Below the pieces are notes generated by a model. The model was given only the letters and a program-made list of their open reading frames with translations, had not been told where the DNA came from and did no database searches. Source: Planctomycetota bacterium (GTDB lineage: Bacteria; Planctomycetota; PUPC01; JACPCR01). From it: a stretch of DNA of 6,879 nt. Of this stretch, positions 1-5,497 are shown one piece after another. The stretch spans positions 1 through 6,879 of the forward strand of contig JASLXP010000272.1 of NCBI GenBank assembly GCA_030740295.1, in the 5' to 3' direction. Numbering within the stretch: the first letter of the stretch is position 1; every line of letters starts with the position of its first letter. A program made the translations under genes and the position numbers.

Positions 1-1
1 A

Positions 2-154
2 AAGACAAGAAACACACGTAAGCCACAGCCGCCCGCCGCGCACGCATACGGGCTGAGGCTCAGCTTCAACCAGCCACAGGGACCAATAGCACTTGGCTAC
101 GCCAGCCATTTTGGCCTCGGTCTCTTTGCCCCTCCAGAGAGGAAAAAAGAATAA
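2..154 (+). CDS. C-terminal fragment of a RAMP-type Cas protein, probably Csb2/Cas5-Cas6-like (partial, 5' end outside window)
   Basis: The frame is open from base 2 to a TAA at 152-154, giving 50 residues with no internal stop. The tail contains GPIALGYASHFGLGLFAPPE and then a charged end (RKKE). A 'GP-x-x-LG ... HFG-x-GLF' ending is the glycine-rich C-terminal loop of Cas6-like RAMP proteins. It is closest in my memory to Csb2 (GSU0054 family), the Cas5-Cas6 fusion of type I-G systems, which cuts the repeat stem of pre-crRNA and sits in Cascade. Two things support this: I-G-style CRISPR repeats lie about 0.9 kb downstream on the same strand, and the stop overlaps the next start as TAATG, so it ends an operon-like pair. 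Only the tail is visible, so another RAMP family (Cas6, Csx10) is possible. Coding status is fairly sure; the family name is an inference. Confidence 0.6.
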   Translation, partial: KTRNTRKPQPPAAHAYGLRLSFNQPQGPIALGYASHFGLGLFAPPERKKE

Positions 155-1008
155 TGGGCTCCATCAGCAGAAAATTGAATAAACGGTTCGCGCGCAGGGG
201 ATACGCGCCGCCTTCTGACATCGATTTTGAGAAAGAGGTGCCGCCGCCACATGTGCTTGAAATGCGGGGATATGACCCTCTCCATGCGGGATACGTCTCT
301 GCACAGAATTTCGTCTCCGTATTTTCAGAGCTTGGAACCGAATTTCCCGAACTTGACGAATATGCAACTATTGTTGCTCAGGCCGAAGAGGAATACCTTC
401 CAGGAGGGCCGCCCCACAGCCCCATCACCAGCAGCCATTTCACAACATGGGCTTTCTTTGATCTCCAATTCGGGCCCGACAACGAGACCCTGGGAACATG
501 CCTTCTGAGCCTCACTGACTTCTTTCCAGAATCTCCCCTGAGAAATGTCGTGCAACTGTTTCACAACACGCGCATGGGCATCTATCAAGTCACCGGGAAG
601 GAGGCGGGCAAAGTCATTCTTCGGGAACTGCTCACCCATGCTCAATATCCATGCCTCCTACCTACCGGATACGATGCACGGCCCGGCGAATTGCTCTACA
701 CCCGCCTCTGCCCGCCATACGAAGACGACTTTGGCTATTACGTCGCGTTCACTTCCCCTTACGTGCTCATCAACTATACCGCAGACGATTGGACCGCATA
801 CCTGCGCCGGACGTTGATACATGCCACTATAGACAACTTCGAACAGGAGCTTCATCAGCTCATGAAATTCGGCCCCTCACGGCATTACTGGAACGAATTC
901 ATCTTCGAGGCGTACCACCATCATCAGGATGACGCTATCTTCCTTACCGGCCTGCCCGACGTGAAGGGCAGTCTGCCACACGCTGACCTGGATGACATGG
1001 AGGGATGA
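154..1008 (+). CDS. Uncharacterised 284-residue protein, coupled to the upstream cas-like gene
   Basis: I do not recognise a named family. The ATG at 154 shares its A with the upstream TAA (TAATG), and AGAGG at 138-142 lies 11 bases before it, so this start and translational coupling are well supported. The protein looks soluble: there is no signal peptide or membrane segment. It has a basic N-terminus (RKLNKRFARRGY), an acidic region rich in Glu and Pro, an aromatic core around residues 92-115 (SSHFTTWAFFDLQFGPD), and a later aromatic stretch (DDFGYYVAFTSPYVLINYTADDWTAYLRRT, roughly residues 190-220). It ends with a His/Asp-rich segment (AYHHHQDDAIF) and an acidic tail. No nuclease, helicase or Walker motif is evident. 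Its place between a Csb2-like gene and CRISPR-like repeats makes it a candidate CRISPR-associated accessory protein, but that rests on position alone. Coding status is very likely because the frame is long and the composition protein-like. Confidence 0.85.
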   Translation: MGSISRKLNKRFARRGYAPPSDIDFEKEVPPPHVLEMRGYDPLHAGYVSAQNFVSVFSELGTEFPELDEYATIVAQAEEEYLPGGPPHSPITSSHFTTWAFFDLQFGPDNETLGTCLLSLTDFFPESPLRNVVQLFHNTRMGIYQVTGKEAGKVILRELLTHAQYPCLLPTGYDARPGELLYTRLCPPYEDDFGYYVAFTSPYVLINYTADDWTAYLRRTLIHATIDNFEQELHQLMKFGPSRHYWNEFIFEAYHHHQDDAIFLTGLPDVKGSLPHADLDDMEG

Positions 1009-1064
1009 GCTTTTGAACATTCCTGGTCAGCCGCCGCTGCAGAAAATTACATTTATCCGCTGCT

Positions 1065-1233
1065 CCTTCCACGCCTGAAAAGGCGTGGCCCCATTGAAGC
1101 AGATAGGCGTAACGCTTCTCTTTTGGCCAGTGCATACGCCCGTCCACGCCTGAAGAGGCGTGGCCCCATTGAAGCTTCTTCTGGCAGGTCTGGAGACCTG
1201 CGCTACAAACGGGCCTTCCACGCCTGCAATGGC
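1065..1233 (+). CRISPR. Short CRISPR-like array: two 36-base repeats plus a decayed third
   Basis: Repeats lie at 1065-1100 and 1140-1175. Their 33-base core (1068-1100 and 1143-1175) differs at one base, in the hairpin loop. Each has a 7-bp stem, CCACGCC / GGCGTGG, around a six-base loop, followed by CCCCATTGAAGC. A third copy starts at 1214-1217 and matches only TCCACGCCTG clearly before degenerating. Unit spacing is 75 and 74 bases, with spacer-like gaps of about 39 and 38 bases. The ATTGAAGC end resembles the ATTGAAAC/ATTGAAGC ends of type I-C and I-G repeats. It would place crRNA transcription on the + strand, the same direction as the Cas-like gene. Decay of the last repeat at its 3' side fits a leader-distal end. 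Only 56 bases separate the upstream stop from the first repeat, so no ordinary leader is evident. The alternative is a dispersed intergenic hairpin repeat that happens to occur in tandem. Confidence 0.62.
1185..1200. repeat. Perfect palindrome CAGGTCT-GG-AGACCTG inside the second spacer
   Basis: Seven-base arms flank a GG centre and are followed by CGCTAC. I recall the phrase GCAGGTCTGGAGACCTGCGCTAC as a dispersed intergenic repeat in several environmental PVC-type genomes; that is memory, not a search. Its presence in the gap between the second and third CRISPR-like repeats is unexpected for a phage-derived spacer. Confidence 0.5.
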
Positions 1234-1255
1234 AACCCAACTCAGGAAATCAGGC

Positions 1256-1309
1256 TTGTAGTGACCGGCTTGTGGGCCCGGTCTGAGAGTTCCGAAGACC
1301 GTCTTACAA
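1256..1309. repeat. Imperfect inverted repeat, intergenic
   Basis: TTGTAGTGACCGGCTT at 1256-1271 is imperfectly complementary to AAGACCGTCTTACAA at 1295-1309, with a GC-rich centre containing the palindrome GGGCCC. It could form a hairpin downstream of the CRISPR-like repeats. It has no T-tract, so it is not a convincing terminator. A small dispersed palindromic element is the likeliest reading. The rest of 1009-1365 holds no gene that I can support. Confidence 0.4.
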
Positions 1310-1311
1310 CC

Positions 1312-1360
1312 CATTCACTATTCACCACTCACCATTCACTTCTCCAACCCCACCATTCAC
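1312..1360 (+). repeat. Short degenerate tandem repeats of the CATTCAC/ATTCACC type
   Basis: CATTCAC, ATTCACC, CTCACC and CATTCAC units follow each other here, with a further CACCATTCAC at 1351-1360, immediately before the stop of the permease gene (which runs on the - strand). A similar block in the same orientation lies at 2935-2960, on the other side of the ABC gene pair. Simple repeats of this kind can arise by slippage. They can also serve as recombination endpoints. Confidence 0.6.
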
Positions 1361-1365
1361 TTCCT

Positions 1366-2133
1366 CTACTCTTGCCACCGTTTCAGAATCAGATCCCCGA
1401 TAAGATTGATGAGCAGAAAGATAGCTACTCCGAGCAATGTGGAGCAGATAATGGTCGCGAAAAGGTATGGCGTCTTGAGCTGGCCGGAGGTCATCAGGAT
1501 CAGATATCCGAGACCGAAGTTTTTTGTGCTGTAGCCGACGAAGAATTCTCCGATGATGGCGCCGATGACGGACAACCCGCTGGAGATCTTAGCTCCGGTG
1601 ACAAGGTTGGGGACGGAATTTGGCAGGCGCAGCTTCCACAGTACCTGCCAGCGAGATGCGTTGTAAAGGCTGAACAGGTCTGCCTGTTGCTGGCTGATAC
1701 TGGTAAGGCCGGCGGTGCCGTTCGTGATGATTGGGAAGAGGCTGATGATCATGGCGACGATGACCACGCTCTGAAAGCCCGTCCCGCACCAGATGACGAT
1801 GAGCGGCGCAATGGCAACGATGGGAACGGTCTGAAGAAAGATCGCGTAAGGGTAAAAGCTGTACTGAATGATACGTGATTGGGAAAAGAGGAATGCGATG
1901 ACCGAACCGAGAAGAAAGCTGATGGCGAACCCGCCAAGCGCACCGGCCGCGGTGATTAATGTTGCGCGAAGGAGCTCGTCGGAATGATTCCTGGCCGCAC
2001 TTGAAACTGCACTGGGGCCCGGCAACAGAAATGGCTGGATTGAGAAAACGACCGTAACGAGATGCCATATCAGGATGACAACGCCGAGCAGAGTTACAGG
2101 AGCAAGAAGTGCGATCAGGCGGACATCCTTCAT
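1366..2133 (-). CDS. ABC transporter permease, SsuC/TauC/ThiX-like (BPD_transp_1)
   Basis: This 255-residue inner-membrane protein would form the channel of an importer for a small organic nutrient such as a sulfonate, taurine, or a thiamine or riboflavin precursor. Hydrophobic segments are visible at about residues 6-30, 58-84, 94-116, 121-139, 184-200 and 222-250. FLLPGPSAV near residue 36-43 is typical of the SsuC/TauC class. The cytoplasmic coupling (EAA-type) loop is at about 151-171 (ADLFSLYNASRWQVLWKLRLP), where the G of the usual EAA-G motif is replaced by Asn-Ala-Ser. The start ATG overlaps the ATPase stop as ATGA, so translation is coupled. The stop is TAG at 1366-1368. Length is normal for the family. 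No periplasmic substrate-binding protein is encoded nearby, so the substrate cannot be named. Confidence 0.93.
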   Translation of the reverse strand: MKDVRLIALLAPVTLLGVVILIWHLVTVVFSIQPFLLPGPSAVSSAARNHSDELLRATLITAAGALGGFAISFLLGSVIAFLFSQSRIIQYSFYPYAIFLQTVPIVAIAPLIVIWCGTGFQSVVIVAMIISLFPIITNGTAGLTSISQQQADLFSLYNASRWQVLWKLRLPNSVPNLVTGAKISSGLSVIGAIIGEFFVGYSTKNFGLGYLILMTSGQLKTPYLFATIICSTLLGVAIFLLINLIGDLILKRWQE

Positions 2134-2882
2134 TCTCCATGCTCCCGGAGTGCTGCGCTGACCTCTCCGACCACACGTGCGAATTCGGGTTCAGCTCGCA
2201 GCTCAGGACGTCGCGGGTATTCGAGTGGGACCTCAATTTCAGTCGCAATCGATCCCGGTCGGGGCTTCATCACGATCACGCGCTCGCTCATGAAGACTGC
2301 CTCGAAGACGTTGTGAGTCACGAACAGGCACGTCCACTTATCACGTTCCCAAAGGCCGAGGAGCTCTTCATTCAGCCGCTGTCTTGTGAGCTCATCGAGC
2401 GCGCCAAAGGGCTCATCCATCAGCAGCAGGTCGGGCCGCGTCACAAGAGCCCGAGCCAGTGAAGCACGCATCTTCATGCCGCCTGAAAGCTGCCTTGGAA
2501 AGGCATGTGCGAAATCGTGAAGGCCAACCAGCTCCAGCAGGTCATGGATCTCGGACACTGCCCGCGAGTCTTGCCGCAGTTCGAGGGGCAACATGACGTT
2601 GCCCAGAACATGACGCCAGGGAAGAAGGTTGGCCTCCTGAAAGACGAACGACAGATCATGCTGAGATTGCCGTGCGTCCAGCGGCGGCATCCCCGAAAGC
2701 GAGACCTCGCCCGCGTAGCCTTGCTGCAATCCGGCAAGGATTCTGAGCAGCGTCGTTTTGCCGCAACCTGAAGCTCCAACGATAGAGACGAATTCACCCT
2801 CTCGAATCGAAAGCTCGATCCCCTTCAGGGCCTCGATGCCCTCTTCGAAAGTCATGTTGAGGTCAGAGGCTTCGACAAGCAT
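2130..2882 (-). CDS. ABC transporter ATP-binding protein, SsuB/TauB-like
   Basis: With the ATG at 2882 the protein has 250 residues and starts MLVEASDLNMTF, as family members do. All nucleotide-binding motifs are present: Walker A GASGCGKT (36-43), Q-loop Q82, signature LSGGM (132-136), Walker B LLLMDE (152-157), D-loop ALD (161-163) and switch His190. FGALDELTRQRLN after Walker B is characteristic of the nitrate/sulfonate/taurine importer class. It powers the permease encoded by the next gene, whose ATG overlaps this stop (ATGA). An in-frame TTG at 2927 would add 15 residues (MSCHCRALPSFHSAH) that look unlike the family, and neither start has a clear Shine-Dalgarno, so I prefer the ATG. The stop is a normal TGA. 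Transport direction (import) is inferred from the family. Confidence 0.93.
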   Translation of the reverse strand: MLVEASDLNMTFEEGIEALKGIELSIREGEFVSIVGASGCGKTTLLRILAGLQQGYAGEVSLSGMPPLDARQSQHDLSFVFQEANLLPWRHVLGNVMLPLELRQDSRAVSEIHDLLELVGLHDFAHAFPRQLSGGMKMRASLARALVTRPDLLLMDEPFGALDELTRQRLNEELLGLWERDKWTCLFVTHNVFEAVFMSERVIVMKPRPGSIATEIEVPLEYPRRPELRAEPEFARVVGEVSAALREHGE

Positions 2883-2934
2883 GTGTGCAGAATGGAATGA
2901 TGGAAGAGCCCGGCAGTGGCAAGACAATGAGAAG

Positions 2935-2960
2935 ATTCACCATTCACCCATCACCATTCA
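2935..2960 (+). repeat. ATTCACC-type short tandem repeats upstream of the ABC genes
   Basis: ATTCACC at 2935-2941 and again at 2942-2948, then ATCACCATTCA at 2950-2960, lie in the 82-base gap between the secreted-protein gene and the ATPase start. They resemble the block at 1312-1360 in sequence and orientation, so the two blocks bracket the ABC pair. Confidence 0.6.
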
Positions 2961-2964
2961 ATGC

Positions 2965-3531
2965 TTACTTCTTCAGCGGCTTTGGCTTGGAGCCATCCGT
3001 TTTAATACCGGTGCAGACCATGCGGTAGATGCTGGTCACCTTGCTCTTGCCAACCTTCTTGTCACCGACGTCGAGTTTTCCGTAGACCTTTGTCGGCACG
3101 TCAGGGACGTACTCAACGCCGCCCTCCTTGGTGACATAGACCCACTCGTTCAGCATGGGAAACTTGCCGTAGCAGCAGGCGGACTGATTTCGCAGCAAGA
3201 GGAAGATGTCCGTCTTGCCTTTGACGAGTTTAAGAGGGTACATGAAGCCTTCGATGACAACATCCTCACCAGAGATTCCCTTGACCTTCTCGGGTATCTG
3301 TTTGTTCAGCGGCGGCAGATCCTCGGGCTCATCTGCGAACGGGTTAGGCACTCTCGGCTTGTAGGAAGCAAGGAATGCAAAAGCAACCTTCAGGAACCCA
3401 TTGTCACGACTGGTTGGGGTAATGGTTTCTTTTTTCAGCTCTTCCAGGCTCCGGTCTTCACCGGCGGCTGGAGCGAGGAAGATGGCGTTGACTGTTGCTG
3501 TAAGGAAAAGGCAGTGAATTAGAGGTCGCAT
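2965..3531 (-). CDS. Secreted DUF3299-like protein
   Basis: With the ATG at 3531 the protein has 188 residues and begins with a signal-peptide-like segment: Arg2, hydrophobic LIHCLFLTATVNAIFLA, then PAAGE with probable cleavage near 22-25. The mature part has a basic/acidic linker followed by a core at about 90-170: VIEGFMYPLK, IFLLLRNQSACCYGKFP, NEWVYV, and PTKVYGKLDVG. Core order and wording recall DUF3299-type proteins of Planctomycetes and Proteobacteria, which I believe are small, probably beta-rich periplasmic proteins of unknown role. Adjacent Cys119-Cys120 in ACCYG are the conspicuous conserved-looking residues. An in-frame ATG at 3621 adds 30 residues that would bury the signal peptide, and its AGGA touches the ATG with no spacing, so I prefer the shorter form. 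It lies 82 bases upstream of the ABC ATPase on the same strand. No biochemical function can be stated. Confidence 0.8.
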   Translation of the reverse strand: MRPLIHCLFLTATVNAIFLAPAAGEDRSLEELKKETITPTSRDNGFLKVAFAFLASYKPRVPNPFADEPEDLPPLNKQIPEKVKGISGEDVVIEGFMYPLKLVKGKTDIFLLLRNQSACCYGKFPMLNEWVYVTKEGGVEYVPDVPTKVYGKLDVGDKKVGKSKVTSIYRMVCTGIKTDGSKPKPLKK

Positions 3532-3656
3532 CGCATCTCGGTTAAAGCTTAAAGGAAATACGCCGGGTTTGGGGCGTTTGCCACGGCCTGGAATCTTAAC
3601 TGAGGAAACAGGGTTCTCCATTCCTGAAAACGTGTTTTGAATCCAGACCTGCCTGC

Positions 3657-3687
3657 TTGCTCAGAATTAAAGACGAATTCTGAGCAA
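3657..3687. terminator. Perfect 12-bp inverted repeat between two - strand genes
   Basis: TTGCTCAGAATT (3657-3668) pairs exactly with AATTCTGAGCAA (3676-3687) around a seven-base loop. It sits after the selenoprotein gene and before the DUF3299-like gene, where a terminator or attenuator would be useful. No U-tract follows on either strand, so an operator or a recombination-related palindrome is also possible. Confidence 0.4.
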
Positions 3688-3779
3688 CATGTTTGGGAAA
3701 CGCCAGCTTTTAGACACGCCTGAACAAGTATCTGGTCTGCATTCGCTCAGAAAAACAGACTCGACATTGCCGCACGCCG

Positions 3780-4133
3780 TCACCCACCGAAAACATCGGC
3801 ATAAGCTTCAAGGTTGAAGCCAACCAGAAGCGTCTTTCCTGCCCTGATTGCCGGCGCCCGCAGATTGCCACTTGGGCCCAGTACATGCTTGAGCAGTTCT
3901 GCTCTTTCCGGCGGATCTTTTTTCGTGTCGAAGGTGAGGGCCTTTTTGCCCTTGGCCACATGGATTTTATTGGCCTCCGATAAGACCTGGTCCACGTCCT
4001 CCTGGCCGATGCGGACCTTACGGGCGTCAGTGAGTTCCGGCTGCTTCACGTCTTTAGTCGCAAGAAACTCTTGCGCACGAGTGCAGCTCGTTCAGTTTTT
4101 TCGGTGGTAATAGAAATCGATTTTCCTGGCCAT
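3780..4133 (-). CDS. ArsC/Spx-like thioredoxin-fold selenoprotein (in-frame TGA = Sec14)
   Basis: Read from the ATG at 4133, the frame runs MARKIDFYYHRKN, then TGA (4092-4094), then TSCTRAQEFLATKDV and on to a TGA stop at 3780-3782. That gives 117 residues with selenocysteine at 14. The result is a full-length small thioredoxin-fold protein of the ArsC/Spx-related class: a beta strand (KIDFYYH), a redox motif U14-T-S-C17, helix TRAQEFLA, and a C-terminal half with LGPSGNLRAPAIRAGKTLLVGFN, where Pro94 is the likely cis-proline. Cysteine homologues of this class have CxxC (Spx has CTSC) at that place. AGGAG (4141-4145) stands seven bases before the ATG, fixing the start. A SECIS-like hairpin follows the TGA. 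The likely role is a cytoplasmic thiol/selenol oxidoreductase; its substrate is unknown. Other genes here stop at TGA, so this is not a changed code. A nonsense mutation or sequencing error is the alternative. Gene callers would probably start at the GTG at 4049 and lose the active site. Confidence 0.85.
4057..4091 (-). promoter_or_regulatory. Candidate bacterial SECIS element directly after the Sec UGA
   Basis: On the - strand the six-base arms CGCAAG (4070-4075) and CTTGCG (4059-4064) pair perfectly around the loop AGTTT. A bulged G separates them from two more pairs (U-A and G-C). The apical loop starts 23 bases after the TGA and has G as its second base. This agrees with the bacterial SECIS pattern as I know it: an upper stem, a short loop with G in its first two positions, and a loop 16-37 bases after UGA. 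It would recruit SelB with Sec-tRNA. A second small hairpin, ACGAG-CTGCA-CTCGT (4077-4091), lies between the TGA and this stem and partly competes with it. Confidence 0.65.
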
Positions 4134-4246
4134 GTCTGGACTCCTGGATCTGGTGGGCTCATGTCTGTCTGACCGGGCCATTGTCTGGATGCCTAGCGAA
4201 AATTCCAGACGGCCAATCCAGAAGAGCTGTAGTAGAACCATCCAGC
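4134..4246. promoter_or_regulatory. Divergent intergenic region between the selenoprotein gene and hpnB
   Basis: These 113 bases must hold the promoters of both outward genes unless either is read from farther away. CATGTCTG occurs at 4131-4138 and again at 4160-4167, with CATTGTCTG at 4179-4187. Such repeats could be an operator, but I see no convincing -35/-10 pair for either direction. The Shine-Dalgarno of the selenoprotein gene (AGGAG on the - strand) is at 4141-4145. Confidence 0.35.
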
Positions 4247-5497
4247 ATGGACTTCTCTGAGCTGCCAACCTGGCTCCCCAGCCACCTCTACCTGCTCATC
4301 CTGGCTGCTGCTTGCCTGTCGTGTCTTGGATGGATCTATCTCTTCTTTTTTCGCGGCGGCTTCTGGCGAACTGACATCCATCTGGATTCCTCCAATTCCG
4401 GGCTCACCCCAAGAGAGACTGAAGGCTCCGACAACTGGCCGCACGTTCGGGTCATCATCCCCGCGCGAAATGAGGCAGACATTCTGCCTCACACTTTGCC
4501 TGGCATTCTAAGGCAGGATTACCCCGGCGATTACGAAGTCGTGCTGGTAAACGATCACAGCGAAGACGGCACGGCAGAAACTGCCGACCGAATCGCAGAT
4601 GAATGCGGCGGAACGTCTCGGTTCCATCTCATTGATTCCGATCAGTTGCCCGACGGCTGGACAGGCAAGCTCTGGGCCATGCAGCAGGGGGTGGCATCTG
4701 GTGAATCGGGCGACGCAGGTCCTGAGCTGTTGCTCTTCACCGATGCCGACATTTCACATCCAGCGGAATCTCTCAGAAATCTGGTGAACAAGATCTTGGC
4801 CGACGATCGAGATCTCGTTTCTCTGATGGTGCTTCTTAACGTTGAGAGTTTCTGGGAACGCTTGCTCATCCCTCCTTTCGTTTACTTCTTCGCCAAACTA
4901 TTTCCCTTCCGGTGGGTGAATGATCCGCGCCGGAAAACCGCGGCAGCGGCCGGTGGCTGCATGCTCGTACGGAAAAAAGCACTTGAGGCAGCCGGTGGCC
5001 TTGAGCGAATCCACGATCGTGTCATCGACGATGTCGCGATGGGGCGACTGATTAAAAGTGGTGGTGAGACAGAACGAATCTGGCTCGGGCTCACTCGAGG
5101 GATCGTGAGCACGCGTCCTTACGAATCGCTCAAAGAAATTTGGGATATGGTCGCCCGAACCGCCTTCACTCAATTGCGGCACTCCTTTCTGCTGCTGCTG
5201 GTCACGTTTATCGGAATGCTGGTGCTTTATGTCGGCCCCCTGGCCTGCCTCGTGGCAGGGGTCTGGATGCTTGGGTCGAGCGTTGAACTGGCCTTGAAGG
5301 TGGGGCTTCCATCACTCGCTGCGTCTGTGTTGATGGCCTGGTCCTTTACTCCAATGACACGATGGTATCGCCTGCCGATCCTCTACTGCATGACGCTGCC
5401 GTTCACAGGATTTCTTTACACGTGCATGACTCTTGATTCCGCATGGCGGCACTGGCGGCGTTCTGAAGGCCAGTGGAAGGGGAGGCGCTATGGATGA
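4247..5497 (+). CDS. hpnB: Hopanoid-associated family 2 glycosyltransferase HpnB
   Basis: The 416-residue protein has an N-terminal membrane helix (about 14-35) followed by FFRGGFW. A GT2 domain follows: VIIPARNEAD (69-78), VNDHSEDGT (101-109), WTGKLWAM (138-145) and the DxD-type FTDADISH (164-171). After that come ESFWERLLIPPFVYFF, VNDPRRKTAAAAGGCMLV, an IDD acceptor-side motif and RPYESLKEIWDMVARTAFTQLRHS. Three or so C-terminal membrane helices end the protein. This motif series is that of HpnB (TIGR03469), found near squalene-hopene cyclase genes and thought to act on hopanoid or related lipids at the inner membrane; its exact reaction is not established. A TTG at 4181 would add 22 residues, but the ATG matches the family's N-terminus; no strong Shine-Dalgarno is visible. 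No other hopanoid gene is in the window. The stop overlaps a small downstream ORF. Confidence 0.92.
   Translation: MDFSELPTWLPSHLYLLILAAACLSCLGWIYLFFFRGGFWRTDIHLDSSNSGLTPRETEGSDNWPHVRVIIPARNEADILPHTLPGILRQDYPGDYEVVLVNDHSEDGTAETADRIADECGGTSRFHLIDSDQLPDGWTGKLWAMQQGVASGESGDAGPELLLFTDADISHPAESLRNLVNKILADDRDLVSLMVLLNVESFWERLLIPPFVYFFAKLFPFRWVNDPRRKTAAAAGGCMLVRKKALEAAGGLERIHDRVIDDVAMGRLIKSGGETERIWLGLTRGIVSTRPYESLKEIWDMVARTAFTQLRHSFLLLLVTFIGMLVLYVGPLACLVAGVWMLGSSVELALKVGLPSLAASVLMAWSFTPMTRWYRLPILYCMTLPFTGFLYTCMTLDSAWRHWRRSEGQWKGRRYG

Noticed and set aside
944..1314. Minus-strand frames with repeated peptides such as LQWGHA and FNGATP
   Set aside because: The repetition comes from translating the CRISPR-like repeats. 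These are typical false ORFs from arrays.
1123..1878. Long + strand open frame of 251 codons
   Set aside because: It runs through CRISPR-like and simple repeats and then antisense to the permease gene, giving an Asp/Gly/Gln-rich low-quality protein. The - strand permease has clear family motifs.
1589..2248. Minus-strand frame of 219 codons overlapping the permease
   Set aside because: It is Arg/Ser/His-rich, in another frame of the permease and ATPase genes, with no family motifs.
2758..3522. Long + strand open frame of 254 codons
   Set aside because: It is antisense to the ABC ATPase N-terminus and the DUF3299-like gene, both of which have recognisable domains.
3780..4049. An 89-residue gene starting at the GTG at 4049
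   Set aside because: It lacks the redox active site and first strand of the fold, and has no good Shine-Dalgarno. The longer TGA-containing frame from 4133 explains the sequence better.
4092..4094. UGA recoded as Trp or Gly through a changed genetic code
   Set aside because: Several genes here end at TGA, including the ATPase with its ATGA overlap, hpnB and the WD40 gene, so TGA is a normal stop in this organism.
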